From an uncultured Parabacteroides sp. (GTDB lineage Bacteria > Bacteroidota > Bacteroidia > Bacteroidales > Tannerellaceae), in the NCBI GenBank assembly GCA_900541965.1, contig UQLN01000035.1, positions 1-49,069 on the forward strand: DNA of 49,069 nt, written 5' to 3'. Position numbers and translations under genes: made by a program. Each line of letters opens with the position of its first letter. The first letter of the stretch is position 1. Below the pieces are notes generated by a model, which was not told the origin of the DNA, did not search any database, and worked only from the letters and a program-made list of their open reading frames with translations. Shown piece by piece: positions 6,081-14,210 of the stretch.

Positions 6081-8909
6081 ATGAAAAATGTCTATCTGAA
6101 GTATTGCCTCTTCCTGTTCATACAGTTCTTTTACACGTCAAGCATTTGGGCGGATGGCAATACTGGCGCTATCGGGGGTACTGTGACAGATAAATCAAAC
6201 AAGGAACCATTAATCGGTGCAACCATTGAAATAGCCGGTACAGCAACCGGAACCGTCACCGATATAGATGGCAACTTCCTTGTCGAGGGTCTGAAACCCG
6301 GTACCTATAGAGTAATTATCAAGTACATTTCCTATAATACCATCGAACTGGACAACGTGGAAATCGCCAAAGGCAAAAAGACCGTCCTGAATGCGGAAAT
6401 GGCAGAAGCAAGCCTCGCACTGGAAGGGGTAGTCGTGGTGGCACAGGTAAAACAGAATACAGACCTTGCCATGCTGAAAGCTACCAAAGCCAGCCTACTG
6501 GTACAATCGGGCATCTCCTCACAGCAAATCACCCGCACACAAGACCGGGACGCCTCCGAAGTGATACGCCGCATACCGGGTATCTCCGTGATAGACGGCA
6601 AGTTTGTGATGGTTCGCGGTCTGGCGCAACGGTATAATAATGTATGGATAAACAACAGTGCCGTGCCCAGTTCCGAAGCGGATGCACGTGCCTTCTCCTT
6701 CGATATCATCCCCAGTTCGCAAATGGATAATATGGTTGTGGTGAAAAGCCCGGCTCCCGAACTTCCCGCCGACTTCTCCGGAGGTTTCATCAAAATTAAT
6801 ACCAAAGATGTTCCCGACCGGAACGGCTTCTCCATCTCTGTGGGAGGAAGCGTGAACGACCGTACGCATTTCCGCGACTTTATGTACAGCCCGGGAAGCG
6901 GTACCGATTTCTTAGGCTTCGACAACGGAATGCGCAAGCTGGACGGCTCCTATACAAGCCGCCTGGACAACGACGACAAAGCGGCTGTGGACCATATCAC
7001 CCGCAACGGTTTCAACAACAACTGGGGTATCAAGACGAAGACACCGCTTGCCGACCTCCGCCTGAATGCGTCCCTGAACCGCAAGTTCGACCTCGAAGAC
7101 GGTAAACGCCTCGCCCTGATTGCCGCCGTAAACTATACCAATGCCTACAAAAGCCAGTTGGACATGCAAAACAACCGCTACAGCCTTTACGATGTAGTGA
7201 AAGACCAGGCGGACTATAAGAATAAGTATACGGACAATGTGTACAGCAACGACGTACGCCTCGGCGGTATGGTGAACCTTACATTTATGCCGGACGACCG
7301 GAATAAGTACGAGTTCAAGAACATCATCAACCAGCTTGGACAAAGCCGCTATACGACACGCAAAGGAATCCTGTTCAACAGCGGGGAATATATCCAGGAC
7401 CAGCAGGAATATTTCTACAGCAGCCGTACCACCTACAACGGGCAGTTTACGGGTACGCACAACCGCGACAACTCGAAACTGGACTGGAGCGTCGGCTATG
7501 CGTATGCCAACAAGAACCAACCGGACCGCCGTATCATCAACCGCGAAGAGAACGGTTTTGCCGGCGACTCGCACGAAGGGGAAATGCGTATCGACCAGAA
7601 TGAAATCAAACGTTTCTTCTACCGCCTGGACGAGCATATCGGCTCCGCCGCCCTCAACTACCAGCGCGACTTCAATATCGGCAACCTGCGTCCTACGCTG
7701 AAAGCCGGTGCTTATGTGGAATACCGCAGCCGCGAATACAACAACCGGGCATTCTTCTACCGCTGGAACCGTGCCAATATCCCTTCCGGATTCGAATATC
7801 TGGATGTGGTAAACGAGATACTGACCCCGCAATACTTCGGGGCAGACAAGCTGTTCGCATACGAAGATACCGACAACCGCGACAGCTACAAAGGCAACAA
7901 CATCCTGGCGGCAGGATACCTGGGAGTAAACATTCCCATCGACAAGCTGGCTGTTTATGCCGGTGTGCGTTATGAATACAACCGGATGCAACTGACGAGC
8001 TACACTGCCATCAAGGATTGGAAAACGAAACAGGAAGAGTATCCTACCAACCGTTTGTTCCCCTCCCTGAACACCAGCTATAAATTCAACGAACAGCACC
8101 AGTTGAGGCTTGCCTACGGAATGTCGGTGAACCGTCCGGAATTTCGGGAAATGTCGGGTTCCGTATACTACGACTTCGATTTGTTCAGCAGCGTAATGGG
8201 TAACCCGAACCTGAAACCTGCCTATATACAGAATGCAGACCTGAGGTACGAGTATTACCCGACACCCAACGAGATACTTTCCGTCGCATTGTTCTATAAA
8301 CGTTTCGACAACCCAATCGAATGGACATACATCGACAACGGGGGAAGCTATACCTACACCTATGTGAATGCCAAAAGCGCCGACAACTACGGCATCGAGG
8401 TAGAGATTAAGAAGAACCTCGACTTTATCGGGTTGAAGGACTTCAGTTGGAACTTCAACGGGGCATACATCAACAGTAAAGTACATTTCAACTCCGGCAG
8501 CATGGACAAGAACCGCCCGATGCAGGGACAGTCTCCCTACCTTATCAACACCGGTATCTTTTACCTGAACGAGCGGTACGGCATCAATGCCAGCCTGCTA
8601 TACAACCGGATTGGCAAACGTATCATGGAAGTGGGAAATGCGGACCTGACCGAAGGTGGCTCCGTAAACAACGATTTCCCCGATACCTACGAACTGGCAC
8701 GCAATACCATCGACCTGAATTTCAGCAAGAAGTTCGCGAAACGCTGGGAAGTGAAAGTCAGTGCCCGCAACCTGTTGGGCGAGAAAGTGACCTTCATACA
8801 ATATCCGAAGTTCTACGACTCGAACCATGTGCTACAGGAACGGGAACAAATCACCAAACAATACAAGCCGGGAAGGAACTTCTTCCTCACCCTGAGCTAT
8901 AGCTTATGA
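6081..8909 (+). CDS. TonB-dependent outer-membrane receptor
   Basis: A 942-residue receptor. Residues 1-24 are a signal peptide ending in SIWA. Residues about 30-110 form a carboxypeptidase-regulatory-like domain (GTVTDKSNKEPLIGATIEI, then TGTVTDIDGNF), common on Bacteroidota receptors. A plug domain follows (about 140-265, with EVIRRIPGISVIDGKF and VMVRGLAQRYN), then a long aromatic-rich beta-barrel ending FFLTLSYSL. It takes up an unidentified ligand using energy from TonB-ExbBD, a set of which is encoded at 28-30 kb. It is followed after 60 bp by a lipoprotein gene on the same strand, suggesting a receptor/surface-protein pair, although the partner is a beta-helix protein and not a SusD homologue. 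Confidence 0.95.
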   Translation: MKNVYLKYCLFLFIQFFYTSSIWADGNTGAIGGTVTDKSNKEPLIGATIEIAGTATGTVTDIDGNFLVEGLKPGTYRVIIKYISYNTIELDNVEIAKGKKTVLNAEMAEASLALEGVVVVAQVKQNTDLAMLKATKASLLVQSGISSQQITRTQDRDASEVIRRIPGISVIDGKFVMVRGLAQRYNNVWINNSAVPSSEADARAFSFDIIPSSQMDNMVVVKSPAPELPADFSGGFIKINTKDVPDRNGFSISVGGSVNDRTHFRDFMYSPGSGTDFLGFDNGMRKLDGSYTSRLDNDDKAAVDHITRNGFNNNWGIKTKTPLADLRLNASLNRKFDLEDGKRLALIAAVNYTNAYKSQLDMQNNRYSLYDVVKDQADYKNKYTDNVYSNDVRLGGMVNLTFMPDDRNKYEFKNIINQLGQSRYTTRKGILFNSGEYIQDQQEYFYSSRTTYNGQFTGTHNRDNSKLDWSVGYAYANKNQPDRRIINREENGFAGDSHEGEMRIDQNEIKRFFYRLDEHIGSAALNYQRDFNIGNLRPTLKAGAYVEYRSREYNNRAFFYRWNRANIPSGFEYLDVVNEILTPQYFGADKLFAYEDTDNRDSYKGNNILAAGYLGVNIPIDKLAVYAGVRYEYNRMQLTSYTAIKDWKTKQEEYPTNRLFPSLNTSYKFNEQHQLRLAYGMSVNRPEFREMSGSVYYDFDLFSSVMGNPNLKPAYIQNADLRYEYYPTPNEILSVALFYKRFDNPIEWTYIDNGGSYTYTYVNAKSADNYGIEVEIKKNLDFIGLKDFSWNFNGAYINSKVHFNSGSMDKNRPMQGQSPYLINTGIFYLNERYGINASLLYNRIGKRIMEVGNADLTEGGSVNNDFPDTYELARNTIDLNFSKKFAKRWEVKVSARNLLGEKVTFIQYPKFYDSNHVLQEREQITKQYKPGRNFFLTLSYSL

Positions 8910-8969
8910 ACCGGCTACAAACATTTATCAAAACATCTTATAGTATTTATTTAAACTTAAAATGAGAGT

Positions 8970-10508
8970 ATGAAAAAGGTAAGACTGACAAGTTTATTCT
9001 TCACAATGACTGTTTGTGTTGCATCCATGATGGTATCTTGCAGCGACAAGAATAATCCGGAAGATGTTCCAAACCCTGACGGCAACAATGAACTGCTGGA
9101 AAACGTACTGCTTTTCAAAGCGGAAAACGGCACAATGACGCAGTTGGGTAACGGCGACCAGGAATTTGAAATGCCGAAAGGCAAATACACGCTCAAGAAA
9201 GGAACCTACCATATGAAAGGCTGGTGTTACGTGGCCGACGGAGTGGAACTGACTATCGAACCGGGTACGGTTATCAAAGGGGACAAAGAAACAAAAGCGG
9301 CCCTGATTGTGGAACGTGGCGGCAAGTTGTATGCGAAAGGTACGGCCGACACACCTATCGTACTGACATCCGAACAGGCTCCGGGTTCACGTCGTCCGGG
9401 CGACTGGGGCGGATTAATCGTCTGCGGCAAGGCAAAGAACAATGGTGTGGAAAAGCAGATAGAAGGAGGACCGAGAACGATGTACGGCGGTCAGGACGAT
9501 GCTGACAATTCCGGCATCATCAGCTATGTACGTGTCGAGTTTGCCGGCTATCCCTTCAAGGAAGACCAGGAAATCAACGGTATCACTTTCGGTTCCGTAG
9601 GTAGCGGCACACAGATTGACCACCTGCAGGTTTCTTATTCGAACGACGACTCGTACGAATGGTTCGGCGGTACGGTAAACTGTAAATATCTGGTGGCTTA
9701 CCACGGATGGGATGATGAATTCGATACGGACAACGGTTTCTCCGGCAAACTGCAATTCCTGTTGAGCGTACGCCATCCGAAGCTGGCCGATACGTCTTTA
9801 TCCAACGGTTTTGAATCGGACAACGATGCGGATGGCTCGACAAAAGAACCTTTCACGACTTGTACGTTCAGCAACGTTACTTTCGTAGGCCCTATCGGAC
9901 AGGCTGCCGACTTTAGCAATACTTCCGATTATATCAACGGTGGCGACCTGTACCCGAACAATGGTTCCAAGATGGGGACTTTCCAGGCTGCTATGCAAAT
10001 CCGTCGCAACAGTAAGCTGAGCTGCTTCAACTCTGTGGCAATGGGGTATCCGGTAGGCCTGTTGCTCGACAACCAGAAGGGTACCACCCAGACATGGGCT
10101 ACCGAAGGCGAACTGAAACTGAACAACATCTACTTTGCCGGCATGACCGTAGTGGGGTCCGATGTGAACAAATCATGGAAAGACCTGTATTCTACCAACG
10201 GCAAGGATGAAGATGCCGGCAGAAAGTCTTTCTCGCATGAATTTTTCCTGGCCCAGGCGGGTAACAAGTATTTTGAAACAATCACCGAACTGGGATTGAA
10301 CCAGCCGAACAGCATGGCGGCTTCTCCCAACTACGGACCGAAAAGCGGCAGCCCGCTGCTGGGACACGGCGACTTGTTCGGTGATGCCAAGCTAAACGAC
10401 TCTTTCTTCGATAAAGTGGACTACATCGGTGCATTCAAAAGCGATTCCGATGCAGACAACTGGCTGAAAGGTTGGACCAACTTCGACCCGCAGAATACAG
10501 CGTATTAA
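8970..10508 (+). CDS. Beta-helix lipoprotein paired with the TonB receptor
   Basis: A 512-residue lipoprotein: signal peptide with lipobox MMVSC, Cys24 being the lipidation site. The N-terminal part reads VELTIEPGTVIKG...ALIVERGGKLYAKGTADTPI, a pattern typical of right-handed parallel beta-helices; later segments (ISYVRVEFAG, IDHLQVSYSNDDSYEWFGG, NCKYLVAYHGWDDEFDTDNG) continue the ladder. Asp-rich loops could bind metal ions. Such proteins often sit beside TonB-dependent receptors in Bacteroidota; the ligand is unknown. No catalytic motif is recognised. A terminator follows at 10538. Confidence 0.85.
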   Translation: MKKVRLTSLFFTMTVCVASMMVSCSDKNNPEDVPNPDGNNELLENVLLFKAENGTMTQLGNGDQEFEMPKGKYTLKKGTYHMKGWCYVADGVELTIEPGTVIKGDKETKAALIVERGGKLYAKGTADTPIVLTSEQAPGSRRPGDWGGLIVCGKAKNNGVEKQIEGGPRTMYGGQDDADNSGIISYVRVEFAGYPFKEDQEINGITFGSVGSGTQIDHLQVSYSNDDSYEWFGGTVNCKYLVAYHGWDDEFDTDNGFSGKLQFLLSVRHPKLADTSLSNGFESDNDADGSTKEPFTTCTFSNVTFVGPIGQAADFSNTSDYINGGDLYPNNGSKMGTFQAAMQIRRNSKLSCFNSVAMGYPVGLLLDNQKGTTQTWATEGELKLNNIYFAGMTVVGSDVNKSWKDLYSTNGKDEDAGRKSFSHEFFLAQAGNKYFETITELGLNQPNSMAASPNYGPKSGSPLLGHGDLFGDAKLNDSFFDKVDYIGAFKSDSDADNWLKGWTNFDPQNTAY

Positions 10509-10537
10509 TTCTTTATATAATTCATGAAGTGTTGGAG

Positions 10538-10580
10538 GAAAGCCGTTCGTCGGGAGATGGACGGCTTTCTCATTTTATTC
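10538..10580 (+). terminator. Intrinsic terminator after the lipoprotein gene
   Basis: AAAGCCGT pairs with ACGGCTTT across a 14-base loop and is followed by CTCATTTTATT. It would end the receptor-lipoprotein transcript. Confidence 0.65.
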
Positions 10581-10617
10581 CGATAAGGAATACCGCATGT
10601 TTTAGGCAGGCTGAAAG

Positions 10618-10647
10618 TTTGTACAAAACGAGTTTTTATTACTTTTG
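10618..10647 (+). promoter_or_regulatory. Full -33/-7 promoter of the DUF3843 gene
   Basis: TTTG at 10618-10621 and TACTTTTG at 10640-10647 are separated by 18 bases, close to the Bacteroidota consensus of TTTG, about 19 bases and TAnnTTTG. It sets the start of the gene at the ATG at 10682 and rules out the longer frame upstream. Confidence 0.8.
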
Positions 10648-10681
10648 TGTCTTTATCAATCTAAGGTACAAATTCAATTCT

Positions 10682-11944
10682 ATGAAGAACATTAAAATCT
10701 ATCCGAAAGAGTGGCTGCAACTGCACCCCTATAAACAATCGGCTCCTACAGACCTTTATTATACAGGCATAGCCAACCGTATCTACGATATAATGGAACA
10801 GACCGGCCTGGCGAACTCGTTCGACAAGGAAGAAGTCTCGCAGATAAGTATCCGTATGGCTGCTTACTTTGAAGATGTGATTTCCGGTTTGAACATCTGG
10901 CGTTCCTTTATCCTTGCCCATAAGGAGATGTTCGGCAAATACCTGCCGTTCTATACGCCCGACGACCATTATTACGACGACGAAGTGAACTACGAAGATA
11001 TCCGCTTCCTGCTCTGGCATTATACCCAGCAATACCACGGGGCGCGTAAAGGTACTTTCGTCAATCCGGACAACGAAGCGAACGGCGAAACGGCACGCTT
11101 AATCTACAAGCTATTCTGTGATGAATGGACAACAGCGCCGGAAAACGAAAAGATGCAAAAGCTCTTTGACCCGGAAACCCGCTACGAAACGACCGAACGG
11201 TATAATGAGCTGCTTCATTGGTTCCACTACAACTCTTATCTGTTTGTAGGTAACTCGGAAGAGATGACGGAGACTTTCAAAGCCTATTACAAGGAGAATC
11301 CGGACAATGCGAACAACCCGCAAGCCATTATGATTATCCACGATTCGCTGGCACACATCAGCAAGTCTGCATTCCTGGCCTATACTTCAGCCAAATGGTT
11401 AGCTCTCATCTTGCCCGAAACACATCCGGACCATGAGAACTTCGTTGCCGAAGGAGAAAAGACCCAGAACTTCATCGACCCGGCAATCGCCCAGAACCAG
11501 GAGGTATTCAAAGAGCATTTCGATAAGTTTATGGCGGCTTCCGAAGGACATCCGCTGATTTACTTACACAGCAAGAAAGAGTTTATGGAGTTTGCCACCG
11601 ACAAGCTGGGACTCGACCCGGGGGACGGAAAGGATGTAAACGACGAAACCGAACGCAAGTTTGCCGTATATGCCACTCCAACCGAAGGCTTGCAGCTATT
11701 GACACAGGGAGTTGAGTATATCAAAGACGAACGTAATCCTTTCTACGACGAAAAGAAAGCCGAAAACCAGGCATTGTCTTTCTTCATAGTCCCGAACTGC
11801 AAAGCGTATTTACTGAAAGAGCTTGAAGAGCGTGGTATGCTTGCCGATGCACAGACCAAGAGCCTGCTCAGCCCGGAACGCGGCAAGGCGATTATCCATG
11901 AGAACTGGCAGTTCCTTTCACGGTATTTTTGCAGACAATATTAA
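10682..11944 (+). CDS. DUF3843 family protein
   Basis: A 420-residue, probably cytoplasmic protein beginning MKNIKIYPKEWLQLHPY, which I recognise as the DUF3843 family restricted largely to Bacteroidota. It has no signal peptide or membrane segment and is rich in aromatic and acidic residues. Function is not known. It has its own promoter, stands alone, and its stop is five bases from repeat copy 3. Family assignment is from memory of the N-terminal sequence. Confidence 0.8.
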   Translation: MKNIKIYPKEWLQLHPYKQSAPTDLYYTGIANRIYDIMEQTGLANSFDKEEVSQISIRMAAYFEDVISGLNIWRSFILAHKEMFGKYLPFYTPDDHYYDDEVNYEDIRFLLWHYTQQYHGARKGTFVNPDNEANGETARLIYKLFCDEWTTAPENEKMQKLFDPETRYETTERYNELLHWFHYNSYLFVGNSEEMTETFKAYYKENPDNANNPQAIMIIHDSLAHISKSAFLAYTSAKWLALILPETHPDHENFVAEGEKTQNFIDPAIAQNQEVFKEHFDKFMAASEGHPLIYLHSKKEFMEFATDKLGLDPGDGKDVNDETERKFAVYATPTEGLQLLTQGVEYIKDERNPFYDEKKAENQALSFFIVPNCKAYLLKELEERGMLADAQTKSLLSPERGKAIIHENWQFLSRYFCRQY

Positions 11945-11948
11945 AATA

Positions 11949-12060
11949 ATTGACAGTTGACATGTGACAGTTGACAGTTGGGCTTCGCGTCCGGTATACA
12001 AATCGGCTGGAAGCCGAAAATAACTGTCAACTGTCACTTGTCAACTGTCAACTGTCAATT
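11949..12060. repeat. GTTGACA inverted-repeat element, copy 3
   Basis: Arms at 11949-11980 and 12022-12060 flank the core GGGCTTCGCG...GGTATACAAATCGGCTGGAAGCC, as in copies 1 and 2. It sits between convergent genes, right after one stop codon, and encodes the last residues and stop of the other gene. Confidence 0.9.
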
Positions 12061-12820
12061 GCTTCTTGAACTTTTGTATTATTTCGAAGAACTCGACTGG
12101 GATTCTGTCTTTTACCTGTTCCACGATGTTCTCCGGTACTCCGTAATAAGCTTCGGCGATACCTCCGGTGATACAGGCGAGTGTGTCGGAATCTCCTCCC
12201 AAAGATACGGCCAAACGGACAGCATCTTCAAAATCGCGGCTATCCAGGAAAGCGATGATGGCTTCCGGTACCGTACCCTGACAACTTTCATTGAACGAAT
12301 AGGTTGGACGTATTTCGTCACACGTCCGGTTCAGGTTGTAATGGAAAGTAGTTTCGATATAATTCTTTATCTCTTGTTTGGATTTACCGGTACGGGCAAG
12401 GAATATGGCAGCAGCAGTTGCTTGTGCCCCTTTTATGCCTTCAGGATGGTTATGGCTGACAGCGGCAGATTCTTCCGCAACTTTCAGGGTTTCTTCCAAT
12501 GTATCGAATTTCCATCCCACAGCACTTACACGCATAGCCGAACCGTTTCCCCAGCTATTATAAGGCTTAGGGTCGGCCTCTCCCAGCCAAAAGCTGAAAC
12601 ATCCGCCGTATCCTCCCATCGGGCAAGGATATTCATTTCCGTAAGCCTGTAAAACTTTCACCAAATCACCACCATTCAGGAGCCAGTCGGCTACAGCAAC
12701 TGTCATAACCGAGTCGTCCGTATAGTCACTTCTCCTTAGAAACAAAGGGAAATCCTTTGTCTTGATATTTTCGAACTCATATATAGAACCGATAATATCA
12801 CCTGCAATTGCCCCAATCAT
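12041..12820 (-). CDS. ADP-ribosylglycohydrolase family protein
   Basis: A 259-residue hydrolase of the ADP-ribosyl-glycohydrolase (DraG/ARH) fold, which removes ADP-ribose from proteins or small molecules using two Mg ions. The metal-binding motifs are present: TDDSVMT (about residues 34-40) and GGDSDTLACI (about 208-217). The N-terminal MIGAIAGDIIGSIYE is characteristic. The last residues QLTVDS and TGA derive from repeat copy 3. A minus-strand -7 box TATCTTTG lies at 12845-12852. It is about 3.9 kb from the DUF3990 gene, which may itself be an ADP-ribosyltransferase; a functional link is only speculation. Confidence 0.92.
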   Translation of the reverse strand: MIGAIAGDIIGSIYEFENIKTKDFPLFLRRSDYTDDSVMTVAVADWLLNGGDLVKVLQAYGNEYPCPMGGYGGCFSFWLGEADPKPYNSWGNGSAMRVSAVGWKFDTLEETLKVAEESAAVSHNHPEGIKGAQATAAAIFLARTGKSKQEIKNYIETTFHYNLNRTCDEIRPTYSFNESCQGTVPEAIIAFLDSRDFEDAVRLAVSLGGDSDTLACITGGIAEAYYGVPENIVEQVKDRIPVEFFEIIQKFKKQLTVDS

Positions 12821-12844
12821 ACCTTTTATTTTTATCTATCCTGA

Positions 12845-12852
12845 CAAAGATA
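12845..12852 (-). promoter_or_regulatory. -7 box of the ADP-ribosylglycohydrolase gene
   Basis: CAAAGATA on the plus strand is TATCTTTG on the minus strand, 25 bp upstream of the ATG. Confidence 0.65.
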
Positions 12853-12920
12853 ATATAAACATATCATATCTTTTGTTAGAAACCTAATATCCTGTCACTT
12901 TTTTAAATATCTTCGCTTGC

Positions 12921-14135
12921 ATGAAACGAGGATATGCAGACTTACCCCTCCACTACGGGACTGTTCCGCCCTGGTTAGCCCAACGAATGTGCCAACTGGG
13001 TGGAGCCATAGTAGAAGCGATTGTTATGGAATACGGACGTCCGGCACTGTTGCAACGGCTCAGCGACCCGTTTTGGTTCCAGTCGCTGGGATGTGTATTG
13101 GGGATGGACTGGCATTCGTCGGGGATTACGACCTCTGTCATGCACGCTTTGAAGAAAGCTATCAACCAGCGCTCCGGCGAGTTGGGGATATATGTTTGCG
13201 GAGGACGAGGGAAAGCCTCGCTTCAAACCCCGGCCGAACTATTAGGCATTGCTGAAAAGACCGGGATGAACGGAGACGAACTGGTAAGGTGCAGCAAACT
13301 CTCCGCCAAAGTAGATAATACAGCCGTACAGGATGGCTTCCAGCTTTATCTTCATTCCTTCGTCGTCACACAGGAAGGCGAATGGGCTGTTATCCAACAA
13401 GGGATGAATGGAAACAGCCGTATGGCACGCCGCTACCACTGGTTATCCTCCGCCCTGCAATCCTTTATGGAAGAGCCTCATACTTCCGTCTGTGGCAAGA
13501 ACCTGGGATTCATACTGAACCTGACAGACAAGCTCGCGACACCCACCAAAGCGGGCATCCTGGAACTAACCAAAGAAACACCGGACAAGTTGATGCGGGA
13601 AGTTTCCATTATCCTGCCGCGCCACCACGAGGTAAAGGCGGAAGATGTCAATCTGAAACGCTTGGGAGCCGCACTACTATTGGCACACGAAACAAACACC
13701 TCCGATATGGAATCTTTATTGCTGCTGGAAGGTGTGGGACCGAGAACTTTGCAATCGCTCACGTTGGTCAGTGAAGTAATACACGGGACTCCCTCCCGCT
13801 TTTCCGACCCGGCACGCTTCTCTTTTGCCCACGGAGGCAAAGACGGACACCCGTTCCCTGTGCCGACCAGTGTATATGATGAAACGATTGAAGTATTCAA
13901 TAAAGCCATCCACCGGGCGAAGATGGGCGACAATGATAAATCGGATGCCCTAAAGAACCTGTCTAAAATCTCCCAGGAGATGGAAAAGAACTATACTCCC
14001 AGCAACTACTTCGACGATTGGGTGGAACATGAACGGAACACTTCCTATAAATACGGAGGGAAAACGGTTTACGGAGATGCTAAAAAGCCCGACGACAAGA
14101 ACAAGGGCGGCATTCAGTTAAGTTTGTGGGATTAA
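12921..14135 (+). CDS. DUF763 domain protein
   Basis: A 404-residue soluble protein whose N-terminus MKRGYADLPLHYGTVPPWLAQRM and interior GMDWHSSGITTSV and YVCGGRGKASLQTP match the DUF763 family found in bacteria and archaea. Residues about 238-262 (LEGVGPRTLQSLTLVSE) look like a helix-hairpin-helix DNA-contact segment, consistent with suggestions that this family acts on nucleic acid. The reaction is not known. It is a stand-alone gene with only a weak -7-like sequence upstream (TATCTTCG). Confidence 0.85.
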   Translation: MKRGYADLPLHYGTVPPWLAQRMCQLGGAIVEAIVMEYGRPALLQRLSDPFWFQSLGCVLGMDWHSSGITTSVMHALKKAINQRSGELGIYVCGGRGKASLQTPAELLGIAEKTGMNGDELVRCSKLSAKVDNTAVQDGFQLYLHSFVVTQEGEWAVIQQGMNGNSRMARRYHWLSSALQSFMEEPHTSVCGKNLGFILNLTDKLATPTKAGILELTKETPDKLMREVSIILPRHHEVKAEDVNLKRLGAALLLAHETNTSDMESLLLLEGVGPRTLQSLTLVSEVIHGTPSRFSDPARFSFAHGGKDGHPFPVPTSVYDETIEVFNKAIHRAKMGDNDKSDALKNLSKISQEMEKNYTPSNYFDDWVEHERNTSYKYGGKTVYGDAKKPDDKNKGGIQLSLWD

Positions 14136-14210
14136 ATTAAATGTAAACGGGCACAGAATCCTGCGCCCGTCTATGTTATCTGCATCCGGACAACCGGACG
14201 GATGTCTCTT

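Noticed and set aside
6912..8486. Long antisense reading frame (over 500 codons) inside the TonB-dependent receptor gene
   Set aside because: It is the reverse-frame shadow of a gene with a clear signal peptide, plug and barrel; the antisense product has no recognisable domain and is rich in Val/Ile from antisense of Asn/Asp/Tyr codons.
12953..13255. Short overlapping frames on both strands within the DUF763 gene
   Set aside because: No start signals and no similarity to known families; the long frame is well supported.
14146..14172. Hairpin ACGGGC/GCCCGT between the DUF763 and trypsin/TPR genes as terminator
   Set aside because: The stem is short, the loop is 12 bases and there is no T-run, so I did not list it as a terminator.
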